NCBI RefSeq assembly: GCF_044803115.1
Contig: NZ_CP085224.1
Span: 2,046,001 to 2,110,000 of the forward strand
Reading direction: 5' to 3'
Source of the DNA: Caenispirillum salinarum_A
GTDB taxonomy: Bacteria > Pseudomonadota > Alphaproteobacteria > Rhodospirillales > Rhodospirillaceae
DNA length: 64,000 nt
Within the stretch, counting starts at the first letter, position 1; every line of letters begins with the position of its first letter. The notes beneath the pieces are model-generated. The model did no database searches and was not told the origin of the DNA. It saw nothing but the letters and a program-made list of their open reading frames with translations. Positions 38,097 to 46,578 of the stretch are shown here, piece after piece. The position numbers and the translations under genes are program-made.

Positions 38097-38124
38097 GGCG
38101 TCATCCTTCCCGGCGGCAAGAGGG

Positions 38125-38949
38125 TCAGCCGAGCAGCGCGTCGATGGTCTCGGACAGGCCCTGCTTGACGTCGGCCTCATCGCTGAGGGGTTCGATGATG
38201 GCGGCCTGCACGGCCTCGTTCAGCGGCCGGCCGGCTTGCAGCAGGGTGGCGCAATAGACCAGCAGGCGGGTGGAGACGGCTTCCTCCAGGTCGACGCCCT
38301 GAAGGCCGCGGATGCGGTTGGCGACCATCACCAGCATCTGGGCGCGGTCGGTCTCGATGCCCGTTTCCGACACGACGATCTGCGTTTCCTGCTCCGGCGC
38401 CGGATAGCCCATGTCCAGCGCCAGGAAGCGCTGGCGGGTCGACGGCTTGAGGCTTTTCAGCACGTTCTGGTAGCCGGGGTTGTAGGACACCACCAGCATG
38501 AAGTTGTCCGGCGCCTCCAGCAGTTCGCCGGTGCGTTCCAGCGGCAGCAGGCGGCGGTCGTCGGTCAGCGGGTGGAGAACGACGGTCACGTCCTTGCGCG
38601 CCTCGACCACTTCGTCCAGGTAGCAGATGCCCCCTTCGCGGACGGCGCGGGTCAGCGGCCCATCCACCCACACCGTCTCGCCGCCCTTCAGCAGATAGCG
38701 GCCGGTCAGGTCGGCGGCGGTCAGGTCGTCGTGACAGGACACCGTGTGCAGCGGCAGCCCCAGGCGGGCGGCCATGTGCGCGACGAAGCGCGTCTTGCCG
38801 CAGCCCGTCGGGCCCTTCAGCAGAAGCGGCAGGCGGTTCTTGTGCGCCGTCTCGAACAGCGCCCGCTCCGACCCCGTGGGCAGGTAGTAGGGCACATCGG
38901 GCGTGGCGGTGGTCTCGCCCGCGCGGGGGGCGGTGACGTCGTGGGGCAT
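38125..38949 (-). CDS. norQ: NorQ, MoxR-type AAA+ ATPase
   Basis: The protein (274 residues from the chosen start) is the AAA+ partner of NorD in activating nitric oxide reductase. Walker A GPTGCGKT, Walker B ICYLDEV and the sensor region VVSYNPGYQ are all clear. Start choice: ATG at 38949 has a GAGGA site upstream and is about 33 bases from a transcription start placed at the usual distance from the Dnr box at 39017-39030. The in-frame ATGs at 38979 and 38982 would be almost leaderless. Length from 38949 fits known NorQ proteins. Confidence 0.92.
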   Translation of the reverse strand: MPHDVTAPRAGETTATPDVPYYLPTGSERALFETAHKNRLPLLLKGPTGCGKTRFVAHMAARLGLPLHTVSCHDDLTAADLTGRYLLKGGETVWVDGPLTRAVREGGICYLDEVVEARKDVTVVLHPLTDDRRLLPLERTGELLEAPDNFMLVVSYNPGYQNVLKSLKPSTRQRFLALDMGYPAPEQETQIVVSETGIETDRAQMLVMVANRIRGLQGVDLEEAVSTRLLVYCATLLQAGRPLNEAVQAAIIEPLSDEADVKQGLSETIDALLG

Positions 38950-39016
38950 GGCAGTCCTCGGGGCGTTGGTGTCCGTCATCATGGCCCGAGGATGGACCGG
39001 CGGACGGCAGCGGGCC

Positions 39017-39030
39017 TTGACCCTGGTCAA
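39017..39030. promoter_or_regulatory. Dnr/Fnr-type box upstream of norQDEF
   Basis: TTGACCCTGGTCAA is a perfect TTGAC-N4-GTCAA palindrome, 68 bases before the chosen norQ start. The outer end of a palindromic element begins only eight bases beyond it. Confidence 0.8.
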
Positions 39031-39037
39031 CCGTGTG

Positions 39038-39255
39038 TCAGCGGCTGGCGGGGTGCGACGAGGCCACCAAGACACCAAGAACACCAAGAAACCGGGAGAA
39101 CGTGGATCAAACGGTGGCGACCGTAACGGCTTTCAAGCGGCTTCGCCGCAATTCTGTATTCCTCGCCCACCGCTTGATGCACGACGCATCCGTCAGCACA
39201 TCCTCTTGGTGTACTTTGTGTCTTTGTGGCCTCGCCGCACCCCGCCCATCGCTGA
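39038..39255. repeat. 218-bp MITE-like palindromic element
   Basis: Two 52-bp arms, 39038-39089 and 39204-39255, are inverted copies with 45 of 52 positions matching. Both contain the repeated ACACCAAGA / CACAAAGACAC pattern. The 114-bp interior carries its own inverted repeat TCAAGCGG/CCGCTTGA (39133-39140, 39170-39177). No credible ORF lies inside. The pattern recalls widespread intergenic repeats with CACCAAGACACCAAG arms, in some genomes flanking GxxExxY-family genes. It sits between the terminator of the norCB-DUF4142 unit and the norQ promoter. Confidence 0.7.
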
Positions 39256-39260
39256 TGCAC

Positions 39261-39306
39261 GAACAAGAAAACGCCGCCGATCACCGGGGAGGCGGATCGG
39301 CGGCGT
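39261..39306 (-). terminator. intrinsic terminator of the norC-norB-DUF4142 operon
   Basis: On the minus strand a perfect 12-bp stem (39295-39306 with 39271-39282, ACGCCGCCGATC) with a 12-base loop is followed by TTTTCTTGTT. It starts 28 bases after the DUF4142 stop codon and is the clearest rho-independent terminator for minus-strand transcripts in the window. Confidence 0.85.
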
Positions 39307-39334
39307 CTCGGGCACGGCGAACGTCTGTCCGGGG

Positions 39335-40009
39335 TCAGTCCGCCGGGCCGTACTGCGGAGGCTGTCCGTTGGGATCGTAGTCCACGCCGTAGCGCGGCGC
39401 GAGAGCCCCAAGAACGTCCTTGTTCCTCTGGACGGTCACCAGCGCCTTGATGGCGAAACTGGCGATTTCACGATCGGCGCTGTTGGACGCCTGCGTCTGG
39501 TAGAGGTCGATCAGCCGGTCGTGGATGTTCAGCTGCGCCTCGATGAAGCGGGCGTCGAAGGCCTCGCCCTCAAGCTGGGACAGCTCCTCGACGGCAGCCT
39601 TGGTCTGCTCGCCGCCGACGTTCTCCGTCCAGGTCACGGCCCCTGCCGCGCCCCCGATGGAGCCGCCGGCGTCGTCCACCGTCAGGTCGGGGTCCTGCAC
39701 GTCCACGCCGGCTTCCCGGGCGAAGCGGTGCAGGCGGCTGTCGATGCGCATCATTTCCGAGGCGATGTCGACGGCCAGTTCCTGCAAGTCCTCGTTGTCG
39801 GCCCGCTCCACCGCCAGTTCGGCCAGGCGCTCCTCCACTTCGTTGAGGGCGATGGCGGTGCGCAGGAACTCGCGGTCTTCGTTGGGCAGGGTTTCCGAAT
39901 TTTCCCGCGGGATGCGCGGGTCGGTGTCAGGTTTTATGTTCGCCTGGCCCCATGCGGGCTGCCCGATGACGAGCAGCCCCAGGGCGGCGGTGAGGATGGT
40001 CTTTTTCAT
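39335..40009 (-). CDS. exported DUF4142 ferritin-like protein
   Basis: The 224-residue protein has a signal peptide (IGQPAWGQ) and a helical DUF4142 domain (EDREFLRTAIALNEVEERLAELAVERADNEDLQELA and onward), a ferritin-like four-helix family of unknown role. It is 26 bases downstream of norB and upstream of a strong terminator, so it is probably the third gene of the nor operon. A periplasmic function connected with NO or metal stress is possible but untested. AAGGAG precedes the ATG at 40009. Confidence 0.78.
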   Translation of the reverse strand: MKKTILTAALGLLVIGQPAWGQANIKPDTDPRIPRENSETLPNEDREFLRTAIALNEVEERLAELAVERADNEDLQELAVDIASEMMRIDSRLHRFAREAGVDVQDPDLTVDDAGGSIGGAAGAVTWTENVGGEQTKAAVEELSQLEGEAFDARFIEAQLNIHDRLIDLYQTQASNSADREIASFAIKALVTVQRNKDVLGALAPRYGVDYDPNGQPPQYGPAD

Positions 40010-40035
40010 GGGACGTCTCCTTTCGCCGCCGAACA

Positions 40036-41409
40036 TCATTCGGCCGGGGAGGGGGCGGTTTCGGCGGTCTTGCCGGTCGGGGTCCGCATGTGGTGGGGCA
40101 CCTGCGCGCGGGCCGGGCCGAAGATGGCGTAGACGAACATCAGCGCCGAGATCACCACGAACACGCCCGAGCCCAGACGCATCCAGTAGAACAGCGCCAG
40201 CTGGTCCTGCACCTCCATGTAGTAGGTGCCCATGACGCGCTGCAGGTGGGTCTGCACGACGCCGGCAAACGTCAGCGTGAAGGTCATGAAGCACATGGCC
40301 GAGGTCATGATCCAGAACGTCCACATGTTCAGGACCTGGTTGTACGGCGCGACCTTGCGAAGGCTGGGCATGGCGTAGCTGATCATGGCCAGGTTCAGCA
40401 TGACGTAGGCGCCGAAGAAGGCCAGGTGCCCGTGGGCCGCGGTGACCTGCGTGCCGTGGGTGTAGTAGTTGATGGGGGCAAGCGTGTGCATGAAGCCCCA
40501 CACACCGGCGCCGAAGAAGGCGATGACCGGGGTGCCCAGCGCCCACAGCAGGGCGGCCTTGTTCGGGTGGTCGCGGCGACCCTTCCACACCATCATGAAG
40601 GCAAACAGCACCATGGCGAAGAACGGCGCGACCTCAAGCGTGGAGAAGATGGAGCCGATCCACTGCCAGTAACCCGGCGTGCCGATCCAGTAGTAGTGGT
40701 GACCAGTGCCCAGCAGGCCGGACAGCAGGGCCAGGCCGACGATGGCGTACAGCCACTTTTCCACCACCTCGCGGTCGACGCCCGTCAGCTTGATGACCAG
40801 GAAGGCGAGGATGGAGGCCATCACCAGTTCCCACACGCCCTCGACCCAGATGTGGACGACGTACCACCAGTACATCTTGTCCAGCGCCAGGTTGGACGGA
40901 TTGTAGAAGGCGAACAGGAAGAACAGCGCCACACCCCACAGGCCGAGCAGCAGGACGTTGGTGATGGCGGTCTTGCGGCCCTTCAGGACGGTCATGGAGA
41001 CGTTGTAGAGGAAGATCAGGGCGGCGACGACGATGCCGATCTTCACCCACAGCGGCTGTTCCAGGAACTCGCGGCCCTCATGGATGCCGAACAGGTAGCC
41101 GATGACCGCGCCCAGCGCGCCGACCACCAGGATGATGAGCTGCGCATAGGCCAGCTTGGGGCTTATGATGTCGCGCTCCGCCTCTTCCGGGATCAGGTAG
41201 TAGGCCGACCCGAAGAAGCCCAGCAGCAGCCACACGATCAGGGCGTTGGTGTGGATCATGCGCAGGATGTTGAACGGCGCGAGTTCCGCCAGGAAGTTGG
41301 GCAGCACGTAGACGGTGCCGGCCAGGGCGCCCACCAGGACCTGCACGACGAACAGCAGCAGGGCCGCGCCGAAGTACCAGTAGGCGATCTTCTGTGATGC
41401 GTATTTCAT
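40036..41409 (-). CDS. norB: nitric oxide reductase large subunit NorB
   Basis: The 457-residue, twelve-helix heme-copper-type subunit reduces two NO to N2O at a heme b3/FeB site. Heme and FeB ligand regions are recognisable: MIHTNALIVW, VHIWVEGVWELV with the conserved glutamate, GTGHHYYWIG, and HGTQVTAAHGHLAFFG. No N-terminal quinol-oxidase extension is present and norC is adjacent, so this is the cytochrome c-dependent cNor type. It lies 11 bases after norC. Confidence 0.97.
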   Translation of the reverse strand: MKYASQKIAYWYFGAALLLFVVQVLVGALAGTVYVLPNFLAELAPFNILRMIHTNALIVWLLLGFFGSAYYLIPEEAERDIISPKLAYAQLIILVVGALGAVIGYLFGIHEGREFLEQPLWVKIGIVVAALIFLYNVSMTVLKGRKTAITNVLLLGLWGVALFFLFAFYNPSNLALDKMYWWYVVHIWVEGVWELVMASILAFLVIKLTGVDREVVEKWLYAIVGLALLSGLLGTGHHYYWIGTPGYWQWIGSIFSTLEVAPFFAMVLFAFMMVWKGRRDHPNKAALLWALGTPVIAFFGAGVWGFMHTLAPINYYTHGTQVTAAHGHLAFFGAYVMLNLAMISYAMPSLRKVAPYNQVLNMWTFWIMTSAMCFMTFTLTFAGVVQTHLQRVMGTYYMEVQDQLALFYWMRLGSGVFVVISALMFVYAIFGPARAQVPHHMRTPTGKTAETAPSPAE

Positions 41410-41420
41410 GATCCCTCTCC

Positions 41421-41873
41421 TCAGCCCGCGTCGTTCGGCGGCCAGTTCTGGTCATCGATGCCGTCGGTGAACCGCAGGAAGTCAACCAGGTCGTTCAGTT
41501 GCTGGTCGCTCAGGTTGAAGTTCGGCATCTGGCGGCGGCCTTCGATGCCGCTGGGCTGGCTCTGCATCCAGGCGATGATCGCCATGCGGGCGCCCTCGGC
41601 GTCGTCCTGGCCGCCGTAGCGGGTCCAGACGTTGGCCAGTTCCGGCGCGAAGTAGGCGCCTTCGCCCATGATGGAGTGGCAGTTGATGCAGGAGTTTTCC
41701 TCCCACACATGCTTGCCGCGGGCGACGCTCTCGGTGACTGTCTCCGAAGGCGAGCTGTGGGTGACGACGTAGTAGTGGCTGTGCGCGGTCAGGCCGACGA
41801 ACAGCAGGAAGAAAAAGGCGGAGCCGCCGTAGAAGATGTTGCGGGCCGCCGATTTGGTAAGGCGTTCTGACAT
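41421..41873 (-). CDS. norC: nitric oxide reductase cytochrome c subunit NorC
   Basis: This 150-residue subunit is membrane-anchored by a helix at about 14-32 and carries one c heme at CINCH (62-66), with a Met ligand in RRQMPNF. It takes electrons from soluble cytochrome c and passes them to NorB. ATG at 41873 follows GGGGGAT; a longer frame to 41951 is rejected. Its Dnr box (41979-41992) lies within the upstream chelatase gene. Confidence 0.95.
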   Translation of the reverse strand: MSERLTKSAARNIFYGGSAFFFLLFVGLTAHSHYYVVTHSSPSETVTESVARGKHVWEENSCINCHSIMGEGAYFAPELANVWTRYGGQDDAEGARMAIIAWMQSQPSGIEGRRQMPNFNLSDQQLNDLVDFLRFTDGIDDQNWPPNDAG

Positions 41874-41954
41874 TGGTGATCCCCCAGGTTGATGAGGACG
41901 GGGCAGGGTCCCGGGCGACCCGCGCCGGAGCGGCGGCGGGACGGTCCGCAAACC

Positions 41955-42830
41955 TTATGCGGTGGCGGCTACGCCACCTTGATTGTGGTCAAGAGCCCGA
42001 GCGGCCGGGTGGGACACCGCCGTCGGGCCGCTCATGGCCAGCGTGGTGTCGGCCGCGTCCGTGGCGGCGTCCGCCATCAGCCGGGCGTCGGTCAGCGGCG
42101 CGTGAAGCCACAGGCGCCGCTCGCCCATGACGATCGGGCCCAGGGCCTCGCCGTCGGGTCCGGACAGCGCGCTGTTGCGCGGCAGGCCGAGGGCGTCGGG
42201 CACGTCCATGCAGGCATGGCGTCCGCGCGCGGCCAGCAACACGCTCACCAGCACCTCGCGGCCGAGCGGCAGGCGGTTCAGCGCGTCCGTCAGCAGCGGC
42301 GCCCGTTCCAGGAACACGGCATGCGCCGCGCCGCAGTGGTCCGAGCCGCCGAGGCCGAACGCCAGGGATTCCGCCGAGGCGTCGCCGCCGGCCGAGGAGC
42401 CGTGGCCGACCACCAGCAGATCCGCCGGCGCGTCGGCATGGCGTCCGACCTCCCGCAGCAGGGCGGCGGTTCGCTCTGCGACGCGGGGCGATTCCCCCAG
42501 CGCCGGCAGTACGCGCGCTTCGGCCAGATGGCCGGAGGCTTCGGCGACGAGGTCGGGGATGTGGCAGGTGGCGAAGACGCCCGCGCCGGCGAAGTGCGGC
42601 AGGACGTAGGCCCGCGATCCCGGCGGCAGGCTCTGCAGCACGCGGGGCAGGGCGGGCTCGCCCTTCATCAGGGCGGGCACGGCGCGGTAGCGTCCGCCGC
42701 GGGCGACGGTCAGCGCCGTGGCGATGGTGGCGAGGCCGGCGGCGGCATCACGCGGGGAGCCGTGGCCGACGATCACCAGGATCGGCCGCTCGTCGGCGGC
42801 GCGGTGTGGGCTGGGTCGGATGATGGACAT
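41955..42830 (-). CDS. CbiX/SirB-like sirohydrochlorin chelatase family protein
   Basis: The 291-residue protein has two related domains, each beginning with the CbiX signature: ILVIVGHGSPRDAA near the N-terminus and DLLVVGHGSSAGGDAS in the second half. Class II chelatases of this kind insert Fe or Co into sirohydrochlorin. With nirE lacking a CysG fusion, it could supply iron insertion for siroheme and heme d1. It lies between norC and hemA, sharing a divergent region with hemA. ATG at 42830 has GGGAGGGGG upstream; the ATG at 42854 has none. A pigment- or cobalamin-related role is the alternative. Confidence 0.7.
   Translation of the reverse strand: MSIIRPSPHRAADERPILVIVGHGSPRDAAAGLATIATALTVARGGRYRAVPALMKGEPALPRVLQSLPPGSRAYVLPHFAGAGVFATCHIPDLVAEASGHLAEARVLPALGESPRVAERTAALLREVGRHADAPADLLVVGHGSSAGGDASAESLAFGLGGSDHCGAAHAVFLERAPLLTDALNRLPLGREVLVSVLLAARGRHACMDVPDALGLPRNSALSGPDGEALGPIVMGERRLWLHAPLTDARLMADAATDAADTTLAMSGPTAVSHPAARALDHNQGGVAATA
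41979..41992. promoter_or_regulatory. Dnr/Fnr-type box for norCB, inside the chelatase gene
   Basis: TTGATTGTGGTCAA matches TTGAY-N4-GTCAA. It lies within the last codons of the chelatase gene and 106 bases before the norC ATG. Confidence 0.72.
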
Positions 42831-42899
42831 GGGCGGCAGGCCCCCTCCCGTCATGGTCGTTGATGGTCCAGACCATGCGCCGGCATGCGCGAGTTGCCC

Positions 42900-42913
42900 T
42901 TGACGGTGGTCAA
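42900..42913. promoter_or_regulatory. Dnr/Fnr-type box between the chelatase gene and hemA
   Basis: TTGACGGTGGTCAA is a perfect palindrome in the divergent region 42831-43038. It is 70 bases from the chelatase ATG and 126 from the hemA ATG, so it fits the chelatase promoter best and could act on both. Confidence 0.75.
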
Positions 42914-42958
42914 ATCGGGGAAGGGGTCATGCACGAGGCAGGTGCCGCACGGCCGGTC

Positions 42959-42972
42959 TTGACCAACCTCAA
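42959..42972. promoter_or_regulatory. degenerate Dnr/Fnr-type box upstream of hemA
   Basis: TTGACCAACCTCAA keeps the left half-site and four of five right half-site bases, 67 bases before the hemA ATG. That is the same spacing as the nirS box, so it may serve hemA. Confidence 0.45.
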
Positions 42973-43038
42973 GGGACCGGCGCCCCCGTTGCGGCAGGGT
43001 GCAGTCATCGCCAAGCCGCACCATCCGGAGACCGCTCC

Positions 43039-44250
43039 ATGGACTACGCCGCCTTCTTCCAAAGCCGCATCGACGCCCTGAAGTCCGAGGGCCGGTATCG
43101 CGTGTTCGCCGAACTGGCGCGCCGCAACGGGGCCTTCCCCGCCGCCACGCGCTATGTCGACGGCGAGACCGCGCCGGTCACCGTGTGGTGCTCAAACGAC
43201 TATCTGGGCATGGGCCAGAACCCCGAGGTCCTGGCCGCCTTGCACGCCGCCGCCGACGAATGCGGCGCCGGCGCGGGCGGCACGCGCAACATCTCGGGCA
43301 CCAACCGCCATCACGTGGCGCTGGAGCGCGAGCTTGCCAGCCTGCATGGGAAAGAGGCCGCGCTGCTGTTCACCTCGGGCTACGTCGCCAACCAGACGGC
43401 GCTGTCCACCCTGGGCACCCTGCTGCCCGACTGCGTGATCCTGTCGGACGCGCTGAACCACAACAGCATGATCGAGGGCATCCGGCATTCGCGCGCCGAG
43501 AAGCACATCTTCCGTCATAACGACCTGGCGCACCTGGAGGAACTGCTGGCCGCGCAACCCCTCGACCGGCCCAAACTGATCGTCTTCGAGAGCGTCTATT
43601 CCATGGACGGCGACTTCGGCCCCATCGCCGAGATCTGCGATCTGGCGGAGCGCTACAACGCCCTGACGTACCTGGACGAAGTCCACGGCGTCGGCCTTTA
43701 CGGCGCCACCGGCGCCGGCGTGGCGGAGCGCGACGGCGTGATGGACCGCGTCGACATCATCCAGGGCACGCTGGCCAAGGCCTTCGGCGTCATCGGCGGA
43801 TACGTCGCGGCGCGGGCCGACATCTGCGACACCATCCGGTCCTACGGCCAGGGGTTCATCTTCTCGTCCGCCCTTCCGCCGGCGGTGGCGGCGGCGGCCT
43901 GCGCCAGCGTGCGCGTGGTGCGCTCCACCCCCAGCCTGCGCGAGACGCACCAGGAGCGGGCGGCGACGCTCAAGCACCTGCTGCTGGAATGGCGCCTGCC
44001 GGTGATGCGCAGCCCCAGCCACATCGTGCCCGTGCTGGTGGGCGACGCCGAGCGCTGCAAGCGCGCGACCGACATGCTGCTGGAGGATTTCGGCATCTAC
44101 ATCCAGCCCATCAACTATCCCACCGTGCCGCGCGGGACAGAACGCCTGCGCCTGACGCCGAGCCCGTTGCACGACGATCTGCAGATGCGCCGGCTGGTCG
44201 AGGCCCTGACCGCCGTATGGCGGCGCCTGGACCTTCAGGCCGCCGCCTGA
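43039..44250 (+). CDS. hemA: 5-aminolevulinate synthase
   Basis: This 403-residue PLP enzyme condenses glycine and succinyl-CoA to 5-aminolevulinate, the C4 entry to tetrapyrroles used by alphaproteobacteria. The PLP lysine is Lys247 in GTLAKAFG, and the cofactor aspartate lies in YLDEVHGVG (Asp213). GTRNISGTNRHH and the length are typical. It leads a group of NO-stress genes and has one good and one weak Dnr box upstream. It could be a second, denitrification-specific copy, since many alphaproteobacteria carry two. Confidence 0.95.
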   Translation: MDYAAFFQSRIDALKSEGRYRVFAELARRNGAFPAATRYVDGETAPVTVWCSNDYLGMGQNPEVLAALHAAADECGAGAGGTRNISGTNRHHVALERELASLHGKEAALLFTSGYVANQTALSTLGTLLPDCVILSDALNHNSMIEGIRHSRAEKHIFRHNDLAHLEELLAAQPLDRPKLIVFESVYSMDGDFGPIAEICDLAERYNALTYLDEVHGVGLYGATGAGVAERDGVMDRVDIIQGTLAKAFGVIGGYVAARADICDTIRSYGQGFIFSSALPPAVAAAACASVRVVRSTPSLRETHQERAATLKHLLLEWRLPVMRSPSHIVPVLVGDAERCKRATDMLLEDFGIYIQPINYPTVPRGTERLRLTPSPLHDDLQMRRLVEALTAVWRRLDLQAAA

Positions 44251-44283
44251 CCAGCCGAGCCGAGGGAAGAGGAGGGAGGGCCC

Positions 44284-44676
44284 ATGCGCGCCATCTGGAC
44301 CAGCCTCGGGGTGCTCTGCCTGGCGATCGGCACCGTCGGCGTCGTGCTGCCGGTGCTGCCGACGACGCCCTTCGTCCTGCTGGCGGCGGGCGCGCTGGCC
44401 AAGGGCAGCCCGACGCTGGCCGCGCGGCTGGAGGCGCATCCGCGCTTCGGCCCCGTGCTGCGGGACTGGCGGGCGCACCGCGTCATTCCGCTGCACGCCA
44501 AGGTCATCGCGCTGGCGATGATGACGGCGGCGCTGGTTCACCTGATCGCCTTCGCGAATGCGCCGCTGGCCGGCGTCGCCGCCGCTGGCGGGCTCATGGC
44601 GGCGGGCGCCCTGTTCATCCTGTCCTGTCCCGCCCGGGTCCCACAACAAGAGCGAACACGCCATGACTCCCGTTGA
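44284..44676 (+). CDS. DUF454 (YbaN-like) inner-membrane protein
   Basis: This 130-residue protein starts with a hydrophobic helix containing the DUF454 hallmark GVVLPVLPTTPFVLLAA, and further helices lie at about residues 77-115. The function is unknown; members often occur in heme and denitrification loci. A strong GAGGAGGGAGG precedes the ATG. Its end overlaps the DUF2249 gene by 14 bases. Confidence 0.82.
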   Translation: MRAIWTSLGVLCLAIGTVGVVLPVLPTTPFVLLAAGALAKGSPTLAARLEAHPRFGPVLRDWRAHRVIPLHAKVIALAMMTAALVHLIAFANAPLAGVAAAGGLMAAGALFILSCPARVPQQERTRHDSR

Positions 44677-45247
44677 CCCAAGCGCCGCAACCACCCCCCC
44701 GTCCTGGGTCGCCGACGTCGAGGCCGATCCGGTCGCCACCGTCGATGCCGCGGACCTGCTCGCCCAGGGTGGTGATCCGCTTTCGACGGTCTTGGCCGCC
44801 GCGACGCCCGTTCCGGCGGGGCGGGGCCTTGTGGTGGTGGCGCCCTTCGATCCCGTGCCGCTGCGCGACCTGCTGGCGACCCACGGGTTTGAGAATTTCT
44901 CCCGGCCCGTCGGCGACGGGCGCTACCGCGTGACGTTCCTGCGCGTCGGCGGCTGCCGCGAGTCGGTCGCCAGCGAACCGGCCGCGCCGGCCCAGCCGCC
45001 CAAGCGCAAGTTCTGGATGGATGCCGACGGCCTGCACCTGGACGCCCGCGGCCTGACCGCGCCGGGTCCCATGATCGAAATTCTCCGGTTCATCGACGGC
45101 GGCGCCCATGATCAGCCGCTGATGGTCCATGTGCCGCAATTCCCCGTCCACCTGATCCCCGAACTGGAGGAGCGCGGCTGGACGTGGGAACTGCTCGACG
45201 AAACGCCGGGCCACGTCGTTCTCCGCCTGATGCCGGGAGACGCATGA
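44663..45247 (+). CDS. DUF2249 domain protein
   Basis: The 194-residue soluble protein appears to contain two DUF2249-like units: one around ARGLVVVAPFDPVPLRDLLATHGF and one around LDARGLTAPGPMIEILRFIDG, each followed by a TusA-like beta strand region. DUF2249 proteins often accompany hemerythrins and denitrification genes and are proposed to act in NO or metal handling; this is not proven. It overlaps both neighbours, so it belongs to the hemA/NO-stress transcript. Confidence 0.75.
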   Translation: MTPVDPSAATTPPSWVADVEADPVATVDAADLLAQGGDPLSTVLAAATPVPAGRGLVVVAPFDPVPLRDLLATHGFENFSRPVGDGRYRVTFLRVGGCRESVASEPAAPAQPPKRKFWMDADGLHLDARGLTAPGPMIEILRFIDGGAHDQPLMVHVPQFPVHLIPELEERGWTWELLDETPGHVVLRLMPGDA

Positions 45248-46557
45248 TGGTCGCCGTTCCCCTTGCCGGAGCGGAGCAGCGCCTGCTGCATCCGTCCGTC
45301 CCGGTCGCCTTCTTCGGGCTGGCGGCCCTGGCCCACCTGGGTTTCTGGCTGCTGCTGGCATTGCTGCCCGAACGGGTGGCGGTCATCGGCGGTCCCGGCC
45401 CCGGCCTTGCCGCCGTTCACATGCTGACGGTGGGCGTGCTGGCGGCGGCGGCAGTGGGGGCGGTACTCCAGATCCTGCCGGTCACCACCATGCAGACGGC
45501 CCCGCCCCTCTGGGTCGGATGGGCGCTTCTGGTGCTGATCGGCGGGGGCGGCACACTTCTTGTTGCGGCGTTCCTGACCATCTCCGTCGCCGGAATGATT
45601 GCCGGCGCCCTGGCCCTCGGCGTCGGTCTGCTGCTGTTCGCCGGGCTGCTCGGCCGCCTGTTGTGGAAGGCCCGAGCCGCCGGCCTGCCGGACACCCTGC
45701 CGGCCGTCGCCGGGGCCGCCGTGGCTCTGGCGGGTGTGGTGGCGCTCGCGGTGCTGCTCGCGGCCGACTACCGCCTGGCCTGGCTGCCGGACCACGGCGC
45801 GGTGGCGGCGGCCCATCTGGTGCTGGCGGGCTATGGCTTCATGGGCCTTCTGGTGGTGGGCTTCAGCCACATCCTGGTGCCCATGCTCGCCGTGGCCGAG
45901 CCGCCGGCGCCGCGCGCCGGACGCACGGCGCTGGTCCTGGCGCTTTGCGCGGTCGCTGCGGCGGCGGCCGGACTGATGGGCGGTTCCGTGTTCCTGACCG
46001 CGCTCGGCGCTGTGGCTGGACTGGTGGCGAGCGTGCTGCACGTGGACACCATGGTTCGCGCCCATGCACGCCGCATGCGCAAGCGCCTGGGGCCGTCCTT
46101 CGTGCTGATCCGCGCCTCGTGGCTCCTGCTGCCGCTGAGCATCGCCGCGGGCCTGGGCGCCCTGGCCGGGATCGTGCCGCCGCTGGTGTTCGGCGTGTTG
46201 CTGCTGCCGGGCTGGCTGCTCACCATCCTGCTGGGCATGCTTCAGCGCATCCTGCCGTTCCTGGCCTCCATGAACACGGTTCGCCGGTGCGCGCGGCCGG
46301 CGTCGGCCACCGCCCTGGTGTGGGCCGCGCCGCTGAAGGTGCTGGCCGTGCTGCATCCCGCCGCCGTGGCTCTGCTGACCCTGGCCGCCGCCCTGGACGC
46401 CCCGCTGCTCACGCGGGCGGCTGGCGTGGTGGGGGTGGCGGGCGCCATAGCCTTTCTCATCCATGCGCTGACGGTCGGGGTGCGCGCCCTGCGCCACCGC
46501 CGCCGGGTCGGGCCCAAGCCGGTCCGCCCGGGCGGCACCGCCGCGACCGCCGCCTGA
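45244..46557 (+). CDS. NnrS-like polytopic membrane protein
   Basis: The 437-residue protein has about twelve hydrophobic helices. Histidines at helix starts (AAVHMLTVGVLAAAAVGAVLQILPVTT, AAAHLVLAGYGFMGLLVVGFSHILVPM) recall NnrS and cytochrome oxidase subunit I-like heme proteins. NnrS proteins protect against NO stress. The exact subfamily is uncertain, and some relatives are annotated only as conserved membrane proteins. ATGATG at 45244 overlaps the DUF2249 stop. Confidence 0.6.
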   Translation: MMVAVPLAGAEQRLLHPSVPVAFFGLAALAHLGFWLLLALLPERVAVIGGPGPGLAAVHMLTVGVLAAAAVGAVLQILPVTTMQTAPPLWVGWALLVLIGGGGTLLVAAFLTISVAGMIAGALALGVGLLLFAGLLGRLLWKARAAGLPDTLPAVAGAAVALAGVVALAVLLAADYRLAWLPDHGAVAAAHLVLAGYGFMGLLVVGFSHILVPMLAVAEPPAPRAGRTALVLALCAVAAAAAGLMGGSVFLTALGAVAGLVASVLHVDTMVRAHARRMRKRLGPSFVLIRASWLLLPLSIAAGLGALAGIVPPLVFGVLLLPGWLLTILLGMLQRILPFLASMNTVRRCARPASATALVWAAPLKVLAVLHPAAVALLTLAAALDAPLLTRAAGVVGVAGAIAFLIHALTVGVRALRHRRRVGPKPVRPGGTAATAA

Positions 46558-46578
46558 CCTCATTCCGGAGCCTCTCTC

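Noticed and set aside
38950..38982. Longer norQ start at 38979 or 38982
   Set aside because: There is no ribosome site, and the position relative to the Dnr box would leave almost no leader; ATG 38949 has GAGGA upstream.
39027..39380. Short ORFs on both strands within the palindromic element
   Set aside because: They are created by the inverted arms and interior repeats; no start signal or family resemblance supports a protein.
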